Assembly: GCF_964340395.1 (NCBI RefSeq)
Contig: NC_135560.1
Location: forward strand, 10,299,098 to 10,363,097
Length of the DNA: 64,000 nucleotides
Direction of reading: 5' to 3'
DNA from: Glandiceps talaboti
Lineage: Eukaryota > Hemichordata > Enteropneusta > Spengelidae
Shown piece by piece: positions 35,313 to 48,591 of this stretch. Below the pieces are notes generated by a model. That model was not told the origin of the DNA. It saw nothing but the letters and a program-made list of their open reading frames with translations, and searched no databases. Made by a program: the position numbers and the translations under genes. Each line of letters starts with the position of its first letter. Positions within the stretch are counted from its first letter, which is position 1.

Positions 35313-35514
35313 TGTGATTATTTTTGAACTACTTTATTGTTTATAACCCAATGATACGTATACCAATACTGGGTTATTAGTAGCCTTATCACTGGTTTAT
35401 TGATATATTAGAAGATACATGTGCTTTTCCGAACTATGGCGGACTGTAATAAAGTTGTAATGTTTAGTTCTAAGACGAAACCTCTCCCATGTACTTTGGT
35501 GCAAAAGTATCACA
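35313..35514 (+). repeat. 5' LTR (202 bp)
   Basis: It starts TGTGATTATTTTTGAACT, ends TATCACA, and contains AATAAA at 35448-35453, the likely polyadenylation signal. It aligns along its length to 40899-41103. It follows TCATT, which recurs after the 3' LTR. TG...CA ends are the retroviral and LTR-retrotransposon norm. Confidence 0.9.
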
Positions 35515-35516
35515 TT

Positions 35517-35534
35517 TGGTGGCAGTTATAAGGG
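35517..35534 (+). other. Primer-binding site
   Basis: TGGTGGCAGTTATAAGGG lies two bases after the 5' LTR. A tRNA 3' end complementary to it would end ...CTGCCACCA. TGG at this position is expected because tRNAs end in CCA. I did not identify the tRNA. Confidence 0.6.
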
Positions 35535-36368
35535 ATTGATGTGGAAGGCGAGTGCCAACGTCATTCAACAAACTTAAAGGAAGGAATTCAACTCTTCAGA
35601 GCAAGAGGCAAGTTGTTCAGTGGTAGAGTGTGCGGACGTCATGGGCTAGCAGCTAGCTGAAACCTGTACGGAGTGACTTTTGCCGTGGTTTGCTTTCTGT
35701 AAGTAACTAATGTGACCGAGAAAACTCACTGGAGCCAGACAGCTTGTGAATATTCCTGATCCTGAAAACTGAACTTGAGGTTAGAACTAACACGAACCCA
35801 TAACTCACTAAGACGTCTGAGTTGAAATACCCGCATGGTGGGCCTCCCATTCATAACTTGTGTAGCCAGCTGCTGAGTGGTGCGTCAAGTTGAAGCGGAA
35901 TTATCTGTACTGATTTCAACAGCTAAGTCTGAAGAGTCGACGAACTTTATAACATTCTTTTTATGGAAGTAACAAGACTTGTAGTTTATTGAGTACGCTT
36001 TTAGGATTTGAGTAAAACTATTGTATGTTTACTGTTGCAAGTTGTGGACTGTTTTTCCAGTGAACTGAGAGATTAGGCAACGAGTACATGGTGCTACTGA
36101 ACAGAAGTGTATTTCAGGCCAGCGTGAACCATTTTCAAGTGTAACAGACTGAATGAATTTTTTAGTGTTTTTTTTAACTAAGCTTTACTAATCAGACGCT
36201 TGCATTCCAGTGCTGTTGGGTATTGCCAATCTTGTGTATGTATACCACATGAGCCTTTCATTGTTAATCAATTGATTGTTCAATATACTGTTGCGTGTAT
36301 GGTTTCCAGGTTTCTATTCCCTTTCTGTACTTGAGTAAGTTTTAAGGGTGCACTTAATTGGAGCTAGG
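35535..36368 (+). other. Untranslated leader of the LTR element
   Basis: About 830 bases between the primer-binding site and the first gag ATG, without a supported reading frame. It presumably held packaging signals. A GTTCAGTGGTAGAGTG string near 35607 looks like a tRNA A box but has no B box partner. Confidence 0.5.
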
Positions 36369-37300
36369 ATGAGTGACAGTGAAAGACTAGCCAGTGACCA
36401 GGAAGCCGCTGAGACACTTATACAGCTTGGTACTTAAGAGGTCCTAATCAAGACATGTTACAGCTTGAGAGGGAACGGCATACACATGACTTGCGTGTCA
36501 GAGAAATGGATGAAAGACAGCAGAAACAACTGCAAGATTTACAGAAGCAGCAACATTAATTTCAAGCACAGCTTCAGGCACAGCAACACGAATTCCAGCT
36601 GAAACTCATGAGATTACAGACAGAACTTGTAGGTGCTGAGACATCTCAGTATAAGGGACCAAAAGTGCCAAATTTCGAGGAGGGTGAGGATGTGGATGCA
36701 TACCTCCAAACTTTTGAGAAGTGGCCAGAAACTACATTGGAAAATCGATTGGCTGGACTCCTGTCTGGTAAAGCATTGGATGCGTATTCAACACTACCCC
36801 AACCAAGGGGGGAAGACTATAAGAAAGTTCACAAGGCTATTTTGAAGCGATATGAGTTTACAGGTGAAGCATATCGTGCCAAGTTTTGAACCACTAGGAA
36901 GCAGAAAGATGACTCCTATGGTGAATGGAGAACTATTATTTCAGGGTTTCTGGTCCGTTGGTTGGAAACCATGGAAGTTGACAGTTTTGCCAAGCAGAAA
37001 GACATAATACTTGTGGAGTAGTTATTAGAGCAGACTCCACCCTATCTCCAAGTATGGCTACGAGAGAGGAAATTGAAGGATTCAGGTGAGTTGGTTGACA
37101 TGGCAGATCATTACTTAGAGACTCATAAGAAAACTGAGCGTAATAACTACAGCCGTTTTCCTGATGGCAAGAAACAACCTAGTCGACTGACAAAGTTGTT
37201 GAAGCAACCCATAAAACCGGACACACGCTAACCAGTGTCCTAATAAAAAGACTAGTCAGGAAAGACAGAACGCTTTCCGATGTCATGCCCAGCAGCTGAT
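36369..37300 (+). pseudogene. Broken gag of the LTR element
   Basis: ATG 36369 (GGATGAG) opens a frame that shifts at about 36435. A Gln/Glu/Arg-rich segment (likely coiled coil) follows, then a gag-like core with VPNFEEGEDVDAYLQTFEKW and, beyond a stop, a DDSYGEW motif. Stops interrupt it at 36557 (TAA), 36887 (TGA, where homologues usually have Arg) and 37018 (TAG). The C-terminal region should hold a zinc knuckle; the DNA around 37200-37300 is too damaged to show one. Gag would have formed the particle that packages element RNA. It cannot be made from this copy. Confidence 0.7.
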
Positions 37301-37313
37301 ACCTAATGGTAAT

Positions 37314-37650
37314 ATGTATGGTGGTGGTGGTATGAAAAAATGTGGTAACCGGCACCGATATTTAGGAAAAGTTGGTGGTCAACATGCCTGTATTCTGAGA
37401 GACACAGGATGTGTCAGACAATGGTTTGTTCAAACCTTGTATCACCAGATCCTTTCTTGGAAGATCAGTACGTTAACATTGAATTCACAGATGGCAACAC
37501 TAAGCTATACTACCATTGGCTGTCATCCATGTGGAATGTCAGTGTTACGAAGGTCAGATTTTGGCTGCTGTGTTAGACACCCTACCAGAAGATGTTCTGT
37601 TAGGAAATGATATTGAAGATACTGATGATGATGGTTGTTGTAAGTCGGCA
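37314..37650 (+). pseudogene. Broken aspartic protease of the LTR element
   Basis: The active-site triplet Asp-Thr-Gly is encoded at 37401-37409 within ILRDTGC, and the C-terminal signature VLLGNDIED lies about 200 bases on, in another frame. At least one frameshift separates the two between 37410 and 37516. Retropepsins of this kind cut the element polyprotein. A low-complexity acidic linker (to about 38180) follows before integrase. Confidence 0.65.
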
Positions 37651-38189
37651 TTTCTGGTGACCCGTAGACAGGTGCAATTGCAATGGCAATGGCATCATGA
37701 GGAATTAATTGATGTTCAGAAGACTGGTGTGCAGCCTAAGTCAGTCAATATGAATGCAGATCCCCATCTAAACAAACCCAGTGTGATGAACCATACAGCA
37801 ATAGTATTGATGGAAGTGTTGCCCATAGTGACATACATGTCAGAGGGCATCGCACCCATAACACATGATAATGTACCTGTCTCACTTGAGCAATTAGATA
37901 GTGTAACTCAGACAAGTGATGCTGTATTGAGACCTGAACAAGATTACTCATGTGAAGAAAGTAGATCACAGGCAGAGAGTGCCAAAGAACCAGTCAGAAG
38001 GTGATTCTGAGAGTGAAAATGGTGAGTCTATTCAAAGCAAAGAGGGGAATGATGACACCCACCAGAGGGGAGTGGTGACAGATGAAGATATCCCACATAC
38101 AGAGGATATGATTGATGTGTTTGTCAGTTTGACATTGGTCCTACAGAACTGCGATGGCTACAGCAGGACTGTCCTACTTTATCTGGACC

Positions 38190-39380
38190 ATACAGATTGG
38201 CAGTTGCAGCTAGTCAAGTGACTATTGAAGATGTATGCTTCTATTGGAAAGATGGGTTACTTTACAGGAAGTGGAAATCCAAGGTCAAGGATGGTAGAAT
38301 GTTAAACCAGTTGGTAGTGCCCAAACACTGCCGAGAAACTCTACTTCGTCTTGCCCATGACATACCATTGGCAGGTCATCTTGGAGTGGAGAAGACAAAG
38401 CCAAGTTTGTTACAACACTATTATTGGCCAGGAATCTTTCCAGATGTAGCAAGCTACTGCCGTACTTGTTAAGCATGCCAGAAAGCAGCAAATAGGAAAG
38501 CTGGTGTGAAAGCAAAGCTCATCCCTATGTCAGTGCTGGAGGAGCTATTCCAATGGATTGCTATGGACATGATAGGTATATTACCACGTTCTGCACGTGG
38601 AAATCATTATGTGTTAACGATAATTGATTACACTACTCATTATCCTGAAGTGATACCTGTACCGACTTTGGAAGCTGAGAGGATAGCTGAGGAGCTGGTT
38701 ACTGTATACATCCGTGTTGAAGTACCTAGAGAAATGTTGTCAGACCAAAGTACTAATTTCCTGTCACATTTGATGGAAAATTTGTGTAAATTGCTACGCA
38801 TTAAGAAGCTGAAAACAACGCCTTATCACCCCATGGCGAATGACCTTGTTGAAAATTTCAATGGTACTTTGAAATCGATGTTAAAGAAAGTATGCAGAAA
38901 CATATCCAGACAGTTGGGACCAATATATTCCCTGCTTGTTGTTTGCATATAGAGAAGTGCCTCAGCAGTCTACTGACTTCTCCCCATTTGAACTTCTATA
39001 TGGCCGACAAGTTAGAGGACCATTGGCTATTATTATGCAAGAGACTTGGACTGGAGAGTTGAAGGCCGAGGAAAACATAGCACAATTCGTCATGGAAGCT
39101 TGTGATAAGTTAGCAGAGATGTCTGAGCTTGCTATAAGAGAACCTTAGTACTGCACAGAACAGGCAGAAAGTATGGTATGACCGAACTGCCCGAGAGCGA
39201 GAGTTCCAGATTGGAGACAAAGTGTTGATATTATTACCCTCTTCTACTAGCAAACTACAGGCACAGTGGCAAGGACCATATAAGATAACAAAGAAAGTTT
39301 TTCCTGTTGACTACGAAGTTGAGATGGGAAGAAAGGGTAAAACTAAGAAGATGTATCATGTCAATATGTTACGCAAATAG
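38190..39380 (+). pseudogene. Integrase of the LTR element, placed before reverse transcriptase
   Basis: An N-terminal H2C2 zinc domain (LAHDIPLAGHLG, then CRTC and ACQ) is broken by TAA at 38470 between its cysteines. The catalytic core has D in AMDMIG, D in SDQSTNF and E in VENFNGTLK; the last two are 35 residues apart (DDx35E). A frameshift near 38940 separates the core from FAYREVPQQST. The C-terminal GPY/F module (GPYKITKK, GGA CCA TAT at 39273-39281), then YHVNMLRK and TAG at 39378, is typical of Ty3/gypsy. The frame then continues into reverse transcriptase, which shows that integrase is upstream in one polyprotein. The enzyme would join element DNA to the chromosome. Catalytic residues are present, but the gene is broken. 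Confidence 0.85.
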
Positions 39381-39419
39381 TTTGAAAGAGATGGTACTGC
39401 CTTCCTAGCAAGAAAGACT

Positions 39420-40250
39420 GAAGAAGAGTGTGATGAGACTGAACCAGTTGAGATGGGTGTTTGCCATTTAATGTCATCCAATGAAACATGGAAAGATGTA
39501 GAAATATATGATGGGCTGATCAATGAACACAAGGTGGAAGCTAGAATGTTGCTAGAGGAGTTCAGTGATCTATTTACGGACTCCCCTGGACATACCTCGT
39601 TGATAGAACATAGTATTACAACAACGACTGAACAACCAATTTGCCAGAGACCATACAGAATACCAGAGTCTTTGAAGGAGACTGTAAAACAAGAAGTGAA
39701 CAAGATGCTAGAAGCAAGGATAATACAGAAGTCATACAGTCCATATGCGGCACCAATTGTGCTCATAAGGAAGAAAGATAGATCGTGGCGGTTTTGTGTT
39801 GATTATACAGGACTGAAGAAGGTGACAGAGTTAGACCCATTTCCAATGCCCCGTGCAGATGAGATGATAGAGAAGTTGGGAAATGCTAACTACATAACTA
39901 GTATCGATTTGACTTAAGGGTTACTGGCAGATACCTTTGAATGCAGATGCACGTACCAAGTCTGCATTTATAATGCCGTTTGGTAAATATGAATTTCTTG
40001 TGATGCCGTTTGGTATGCAGAATGCACCAGCAACCTTTGTGCGATGCAGATGGTATTAGGTGGATGTCAGGAGTTTTCAAGTTCCTACTTCGATGATGTT
40101 GATACTGCTGATAAGGTATGCAGTGAACATATCAAGTATCTACGGCAACTTTTCAACCAAATTAGAGATGCTGGATTGGCTATTCGTCCAAGCAAGTGTA
40201 AAGTTGGATTTCCAGAAGTCCCAGTGGTTGGGCATATTGCTTGCTGAATG
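39420..40250 (+). pseudogene. Reverse transcriptase of the LTR element
   Basis: Palm and finger motifs appear in order: QRPYRIPESLK, then SPYAAPIVLIRKKDRSWRFC, DYTGLKKVT, motif A SIDLT (Asp codon 39905-39907), then MPFGMQNAPATF and motif C Tyr-Phe-Asp-Asp (40086-40097). Phe in the second position of YxDD is less usual than Leu, Ile or Val in Ty3/gypsy. An extra base at about 39914 throws the frame just after motif A, and further shifts lie near 40044 and 40240. It would have copied element RNA into DNA. All key aspartates remain. Confidence 0.85.
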
Positions 40251-40840
40251 TGGCAAAGTCAAACCCCAACCCGATAAAATACAAGCAGTACAGAGTTTTC
40301 CTAGACCAGTTATGAAGACTGATGTCAGGGCGTTTCTAGGCTTAGTTGGTTACTATTGGCGTTTCATACCTAACTTGACAAGTATTGCTAGTCGTTTGAC
40401 TGACCTAGCGAAGAAAGGTACACCTACTAGGATAACCTGGACTACAGAGTGTGAAGAGGCTTTCAGTGAGCTTAAACAGTTGTTGACAACATATCCTGTG
40501 TTGAGAAACCCTGACTTCGGCAAACCATTCATCGTTCAAGTTGATGCAAGTAACAAAGGGGTTGGAGCTGTCGTCAACCAGGTGAACAGTTCTAATGAGG
40601 AGCACCCTATTGCTTACTTAATTCGCAAACTTAGTCCCAGAGAGATAAAGTATTCCACCATTGAGCGAGAATGTTTAAGTATAGTTTGGGCCATACAATC
40701 TTGTGCCATTACCTATTTGGTACACAGTTTGTCATACAAACTGACCATCATCCTTTGCATTGGTTGTTATGCATGAAAGATTCCATAAGAATCAAAGCAT
40801 TGTATAGATGTTATATTGAGTGTTAACCATATTTTATGTA
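40251..40840 (+). pseudogene. RNase H of the LTR element
   Basis: It begins with the tether KPQPDKIQAVQSFPRP and FLGLVGYYWRFIPN, then VQVDAS (Asp codon 40543-40545) and IERECLSIVWAI (catalytic Glu). A frameshift near 40705 moves the third motif (TDHHPL) into another frame, and the reading ends soon after. RNase H removes RNA from the RNA-DNA hybrid. In most Ty3/gypsy elements integrase would follow; here a polypurine tract and the 3' LTR follow within about 60 bases. Confidence 0.8.
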
Positions 40841-40885
40841 TCAGGTGTTACCATTATTTCTTCATAAACAAGTTTCTGACTTCAT

Positions 40886-40898
40886 AAGGAGGGAGGAA
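40886..40898 (+). other. Polypurine tract
   Basis: AAGGAGGGAGGAA ends immediately before the TG of the 3' LTR, where the RNase H-resistant primer for plus-strand synthesis is expected. Confidence 0.8.
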
Positions 40899-41103
40899 TG
40901 TGACGATTTTTGGAACTACTTTATTGTTAACCAATGATACGTATACCAGTACTGAGTTATTAGTAGTCTTATCACTGGCATATTGATATATTAGAAGTTA
41001 CACGTGCTTTTCCGAACTATGGCGGACTGTAATAAAGTTGTAATGTTTAGTTCTAAGAAGAAACCTCTCGTGTAAACCGTGTACTTTGCTGCGAAGTATC
41101 ACA
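40899..41103 (+). repeat. 3' LTR (205 bp)
   Basis: It starts TGTGACGATTTTTGGAACT, ends TATCACA, has AATAAA at 41031-41036, and is followed by TCATT (41104-41108). By eye it differs from the 5' LTR at about 13 sites plus three or four small indels, one of about 7 bp near AACCTCTC. Confidence 0.9.
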
Positions 41104-41108
41104 TCATT

Positions 41109-45204
<4,096 letters not shown>

Positions 45205-45443
45205 GTTATTCTCCAATATTTTTCTTCGATGAAAATATGAGTGACCTAAGGGGCCTTTGTCACTACAAGTCGCTAGAAAAATCGGGGGAAATTATGGCAC
45301 TTTTGAACGTTTTGACTCATATTTCGAACACAGCAGAACCAATGACGTAGACACGCATTTTCGTGACATAGATGCGCGTTGTCGTTACGTAATTACATAT
45401 TTTTGGCTTATGCATGATGTAATCGTTGGTGTCGTTCAATCAG
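45205..45443. repeat. Dispersed repeat with GTGACCTA-GGGGNCCTTTGTCA (copy 1)
   Basis: It shares with 62502-62840, in the same order: TTATTC-CCAATATTT, GAGTGACCTA and CCTTTGTCA, TTTTGACTCATATTTCGAACA, CAGTGACGTAGACA-type sequence and a TGACGTAA-like tail. It lacks about 105 bp that the other copy has after CGCTAGA. An apparent 64-codon frame across it is not conserved in the other copy. Confidence 0.65.
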
Positions 45444-45599
45444 ATAACTGAAAGTTTCATTAGTATTCATGATACTCATACAATATAATGACTCGCCTGC
45501 AATTGTCATATTAACAATATGAAACACATGAACGGAATCCATCCCACACTGGCCTTTTCAATATGTTTTCACAATATATAATACTACTGTAATGGAAAT

Positions 45600-46205
45600 G
45601 TTGTAAATTTTGTGCAGAAAAGAGAACACATCTCTTGGGATATACTCCTTTTACATTCAATGTTTTGTAGACTGTAGTATATGCAGATTAACCTCATAAA
45701 ATGCAAGCCACATCAATGAAATCAATCAGACGTGTCATGTCATAAATTTATCCATCAAGGTACTTGAAAATCTAAGCAACTATTTGTGATAAATGTATGC
45801 AAATCAGTCATATAATATGCAAGCAACACACACCATATATAAAAGATGATGTAATCTCGAAGTTGGATGAAATGCTGAACTACTATTGATGAGACATTTT
45901 CGAATTGATTAAACATACAAATTAGTCAGTAATATGAAAGCCACATCCCATCGTATCACATTCCATACAACTATTTGTTATATATAATCTAATTTGTAAG
46001 AATAAGCAATGTCGTAAGAATATCATTAATGATGTAAAGTAGAAAAACCATGCCAATGGATTTAGCTCAAAAGCAAAATCTGCTCTAGCATTTCAGTTAC
46101 AACGTGTACGCCGAATCTCATTTGATATTTCATGGGAGCCAGCGGTTTTTGAGATCAGGATGACACTGACAGATAGACAGAGGGACATACAGACAGACAG
46201 TAGAG
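45600..46205 (-). repeat. Dispersed repeat ending in (CAGA)-type units
   Basis: On the minus strand a short run of CTGT units leads into TGATCTCAAAAACCGCTGGC and TCCCATGAAATATCAAATGA, resembling the body of the (TGTC)n-linked repeat at 16913-17400. Several TATGCAAGC/CATAAAATGCAAGCC motifs repeat at spacings of about 100-130 bases inside it (45700-45950), suggesting decayed internal tandem units. The ends are uncertain. Confidence 0.35.
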
Positions 46206-46651
46206 AGAGACACCGACATTTCAACACTTCCCCTTACGACTACATGTACTGACTGATTTGACCGAGTAGTAACACAACGTATATGATCATCTTAATTTAT
46301 AGCAATACGTTCACAATATCAGGAAATCAAGGTCAGAATAATGACGCAACACCAAGGGGTATTTGTTTCTTTTTGACGTTCAGCATCATAGGAGATCGCA
46401 ATGATTGTTCTCGAACATAAACATGAATATTGCATATGCATCAAGGTCCAATTGCAACGTGTGAACATTTCAAGGTTCAAATTATCAAATATTTATCGAA
46501 ATGTATTAAATGACATTGTCTGAAAAACTATGAGGTGTTCATCAAATATGAATTAATAATGTCTGAAACACAATCAGATATACAAGAGAAACTTGACAAA
46601 GAAATACGAGGGTTAGTAGAGCAGTAGAACTTTTTCCCCGGTCTTGCTTAC

Positions 46652-46880
46652 CCAATGACATGTTGACAATAGATACATTTAAATCGTAGGCGTGCCTTTC
46701 TGCGTAATCATTGATCCATGCTGAAGATGCATCCAGTAATTGGCTGCACATTCTCCAATCACCACTTCCCCATATTCGGAACCCGTGAATCAAACAAACA
46801 AGATTGTAAAAGAAATCGGATATCTGCTTGGTTGTAGCTGTCTTTGGTGACATCGTGACACGATTCTGACATGAATACAA
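46652..46880 (-). CDS. Candidate protein-coding exon, unknown product
   Basis: The minus-strand frame reads about 75 residues that look protein-like, including TTKQISDFFYNLVCLIHGF, GSGDWRMCSQLLDASSAW and NDYAERHAYDLNVSIVNMSL. It ends at CATTGG followed by GTAAGCAAG, a good splice donor (46651). An acceptor could be TGTATTCATGTCAG (exon start near 46870), or the ATG in ACTAGCAATGTTG could be used. The open frame extends on to 46958 without a supported boundary. I do not recognise the family, and no neighbouring exon was found, so it may be a lone exon of a long-intron gene or a relic. Confidence 0.35.
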
Positions 46881-47075
46881 CATTGCTAGTGTAATCAAGT
46901 CGTTAACAAGTTCAGGGCATTTTAATATAAAATAAGTCCGAACTCGTACATTTAACAAGTGTAGATGAACTCGTACATTTCATAAGTGCAGTGCAGATGA
47001 AATATGAACTCTCTTTACTTGACAAAAATTCGCAAATATTGTTAGTAATATGACTATATTTTATATAAACAAATG

Positions 47076-47077
<2 letters not shown>

Positions 47078-47150
<73 letters not shown>
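47078..47150. repeat. (AT)n microsatellite
   Basis: About 36 uninterrupted AT units shortly before the first copy of a 300-bp duplication. Confidence 0.95.
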
Positions 47151-47153
<3 letters not shown>

Positions 47154-47233
47154 TTTGTACTCGGTGAGTATCAATCTACTAAGACAGTGCTCTATACCGT
47201 AGTGGCAGAGTGCAATAGTAGACATATAAATTA

Positions 47234-47534
47234 ATATATGTCTAGATCTCGAAATCTGAAACATTTGCAGAAGAATACCAAGAAAAACCAAAAGCGTAAT
47301 ACACTGTTCAGCATAAAGGGTGAATATTCAAATGGCGACGTCCATTCTCGAAGAGATTAACAGGAGACGGAATCTAAGTTTAAACCTCTATATTCTAAAG
47401 TGACCATCTAAATATTCACAAAATAGTAACTTGGTATGTAGTTGCAGGTATTTCATGCCATTTAATGTTAACGGATTTATGAAATGTGTTAAGTCACTAG
47501 TGGCTACAGGCATTTCGCGTAAACTCTCCTTTGA
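47234..47534. repeat. 300-bp direct duplication, copy 1
   Basis: ATATATGTCTAGATCTCG through CTCTCCTTTGA is repeated at 48301-48591 at roughly 95% identity by eye, with a few small indels (CATGCCATTTAATG against AATG, for example). The copies are 1067 bp apart. The segment contains no supported gene. Confidence 0.9.
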
Positions 47535-47537
47535 AAC

Positions 47538-47539
<2 letters not shown>

Positions 47540-47630
<91 letters not shown>
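47540..47630. repeat. (AT)n microsatellite
   Basis: About 45 AT units directly after duplication copy 1. Copy 2 lacks it, so the array either expanded after the duplication or marks its breakpoint. Confidence 0.95.
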
Positions 47631-47634
<4 letters not shown>

Positions 47635-48300
47635 TGTGTTGCACTACCTATTAACCATTGGTTATTTATTTTGCTATTAATAAGTGTATTTATAACATCC
47701 TAAGTAGAAATATATAAATAAATATAAATTCTACAAACGTCAATATATGTGGAAACGAACAATGTGGTTTTGATAGAAAACTAAAGATACAATTAGACGA
47801 TCATAAACGATTAGATAATTATCTTATGAAAACATAGCTGAACTGACAGAATGGAATATTAATACGCAATCTATCTGTGTTCAATTTTCCAATATACAGA
47901 CGATTTTATAGCATAAATTGATTAATGAGAATCACTTTTTCATCTATCTAGACAGTAGTCACACTAGGCACGAATGGCTAAGGATACTATGAGGTACAAT
48001 GATAATGTACTGTGTTTATCTAGGAGCGAAAGAATCTGTTTTATGAACGTTGTTAATGCCATATATACTTAGTCATTAAGAATAATAGTATTATAGTGTA
48101 CTTTTATATAATCCCTTGGTTGTACTCACAAAGAGATAAAATTTTCATTATTCACCGCTGTATACACAAGATAGCATCAGTGTTAGTAGGTATAAATCAA
48201 GCCTACCATTAAAAATCTGTAGAAATAAGTCATGCATGTTATGTCATGAAACAGCTGCAGTCTTTATGCCGGTTATTTTGAAGTTTTGTGGCCATCCGAT

Positions 48301-48591
48301 ATATATGTATAGATCTCGAAATCTGAAACATTTGCAGAAGAATACCAAGAAAAACCAAAACCATAATACACTTCAGCATAAATGGTGAATATTCAAATGG
48401 CGACGTCCATTCGCGAAGAGATTAACAGGAGACGGAATCTAAGTTTAAACCTCTATATTCTAAAGTGACCATCTAAATATTCACAAAATAGTAACTTAAG
48501 ATATATAGTTGCAGGTATTTAATGTTAACGGATTTATGAAATCGGTTAAGTCACTAGTGGCTACAGGCATTTCGCGTAAGCTCTCCTTTGA
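48301..48591. repeat. 300-bp direct duplication, copy 2
   Basis: Second copy of 47234-47534. Like copy 1 it contains ATGGCGACGTCCATTC and TAAAGTGACCATCTAAATAT. It ends at CTCTCCTTTGA, after which the sequences diverge. Confidence 0.9.

Larger units (their letters stand above)
35313..41103 (+). mobile_element. Ty3/gypsy-family LTR retrotransposon with Gmr1-type gene order (inactive)
   Basis: A complete element of about 5.8 kb bounded by direct LTRs and flanked by the 5-bp target duplication TCATT (35308-35312 and 41104-41108). The order read from the sequence is LTR, primer-binding site, long leader, gag, protease, integrase, reverse transcriptase, RNase H, polypurine tract, LTR. Ordinary Ty3/gypsy elements place integrase last; integrase before reverse transcriptase, combined with a Ty3-type GPY/F module, defines the Gmr1 group described from deuterostomes. 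All reading frames are broken by nonsense codons and frameshifts, and the LTRs differ at about 1 position in 15 plus indels, so this is an old, dead insertion. The identification of the domains is firm. Placing the element within Gmr1 rests on gene order and would need a reverse-transcriptase tree. Confidence 0.88.

Noticed and set aside
35600-35640. tRNA gene in the LTR-element leader
   Set aside because: Only an A-box-like string; no cloverleaf and no B box.
45257-45451. 64-codon frame
   Set aside because: Sits in a dispersed repeat; the other copy does not keep the frame.
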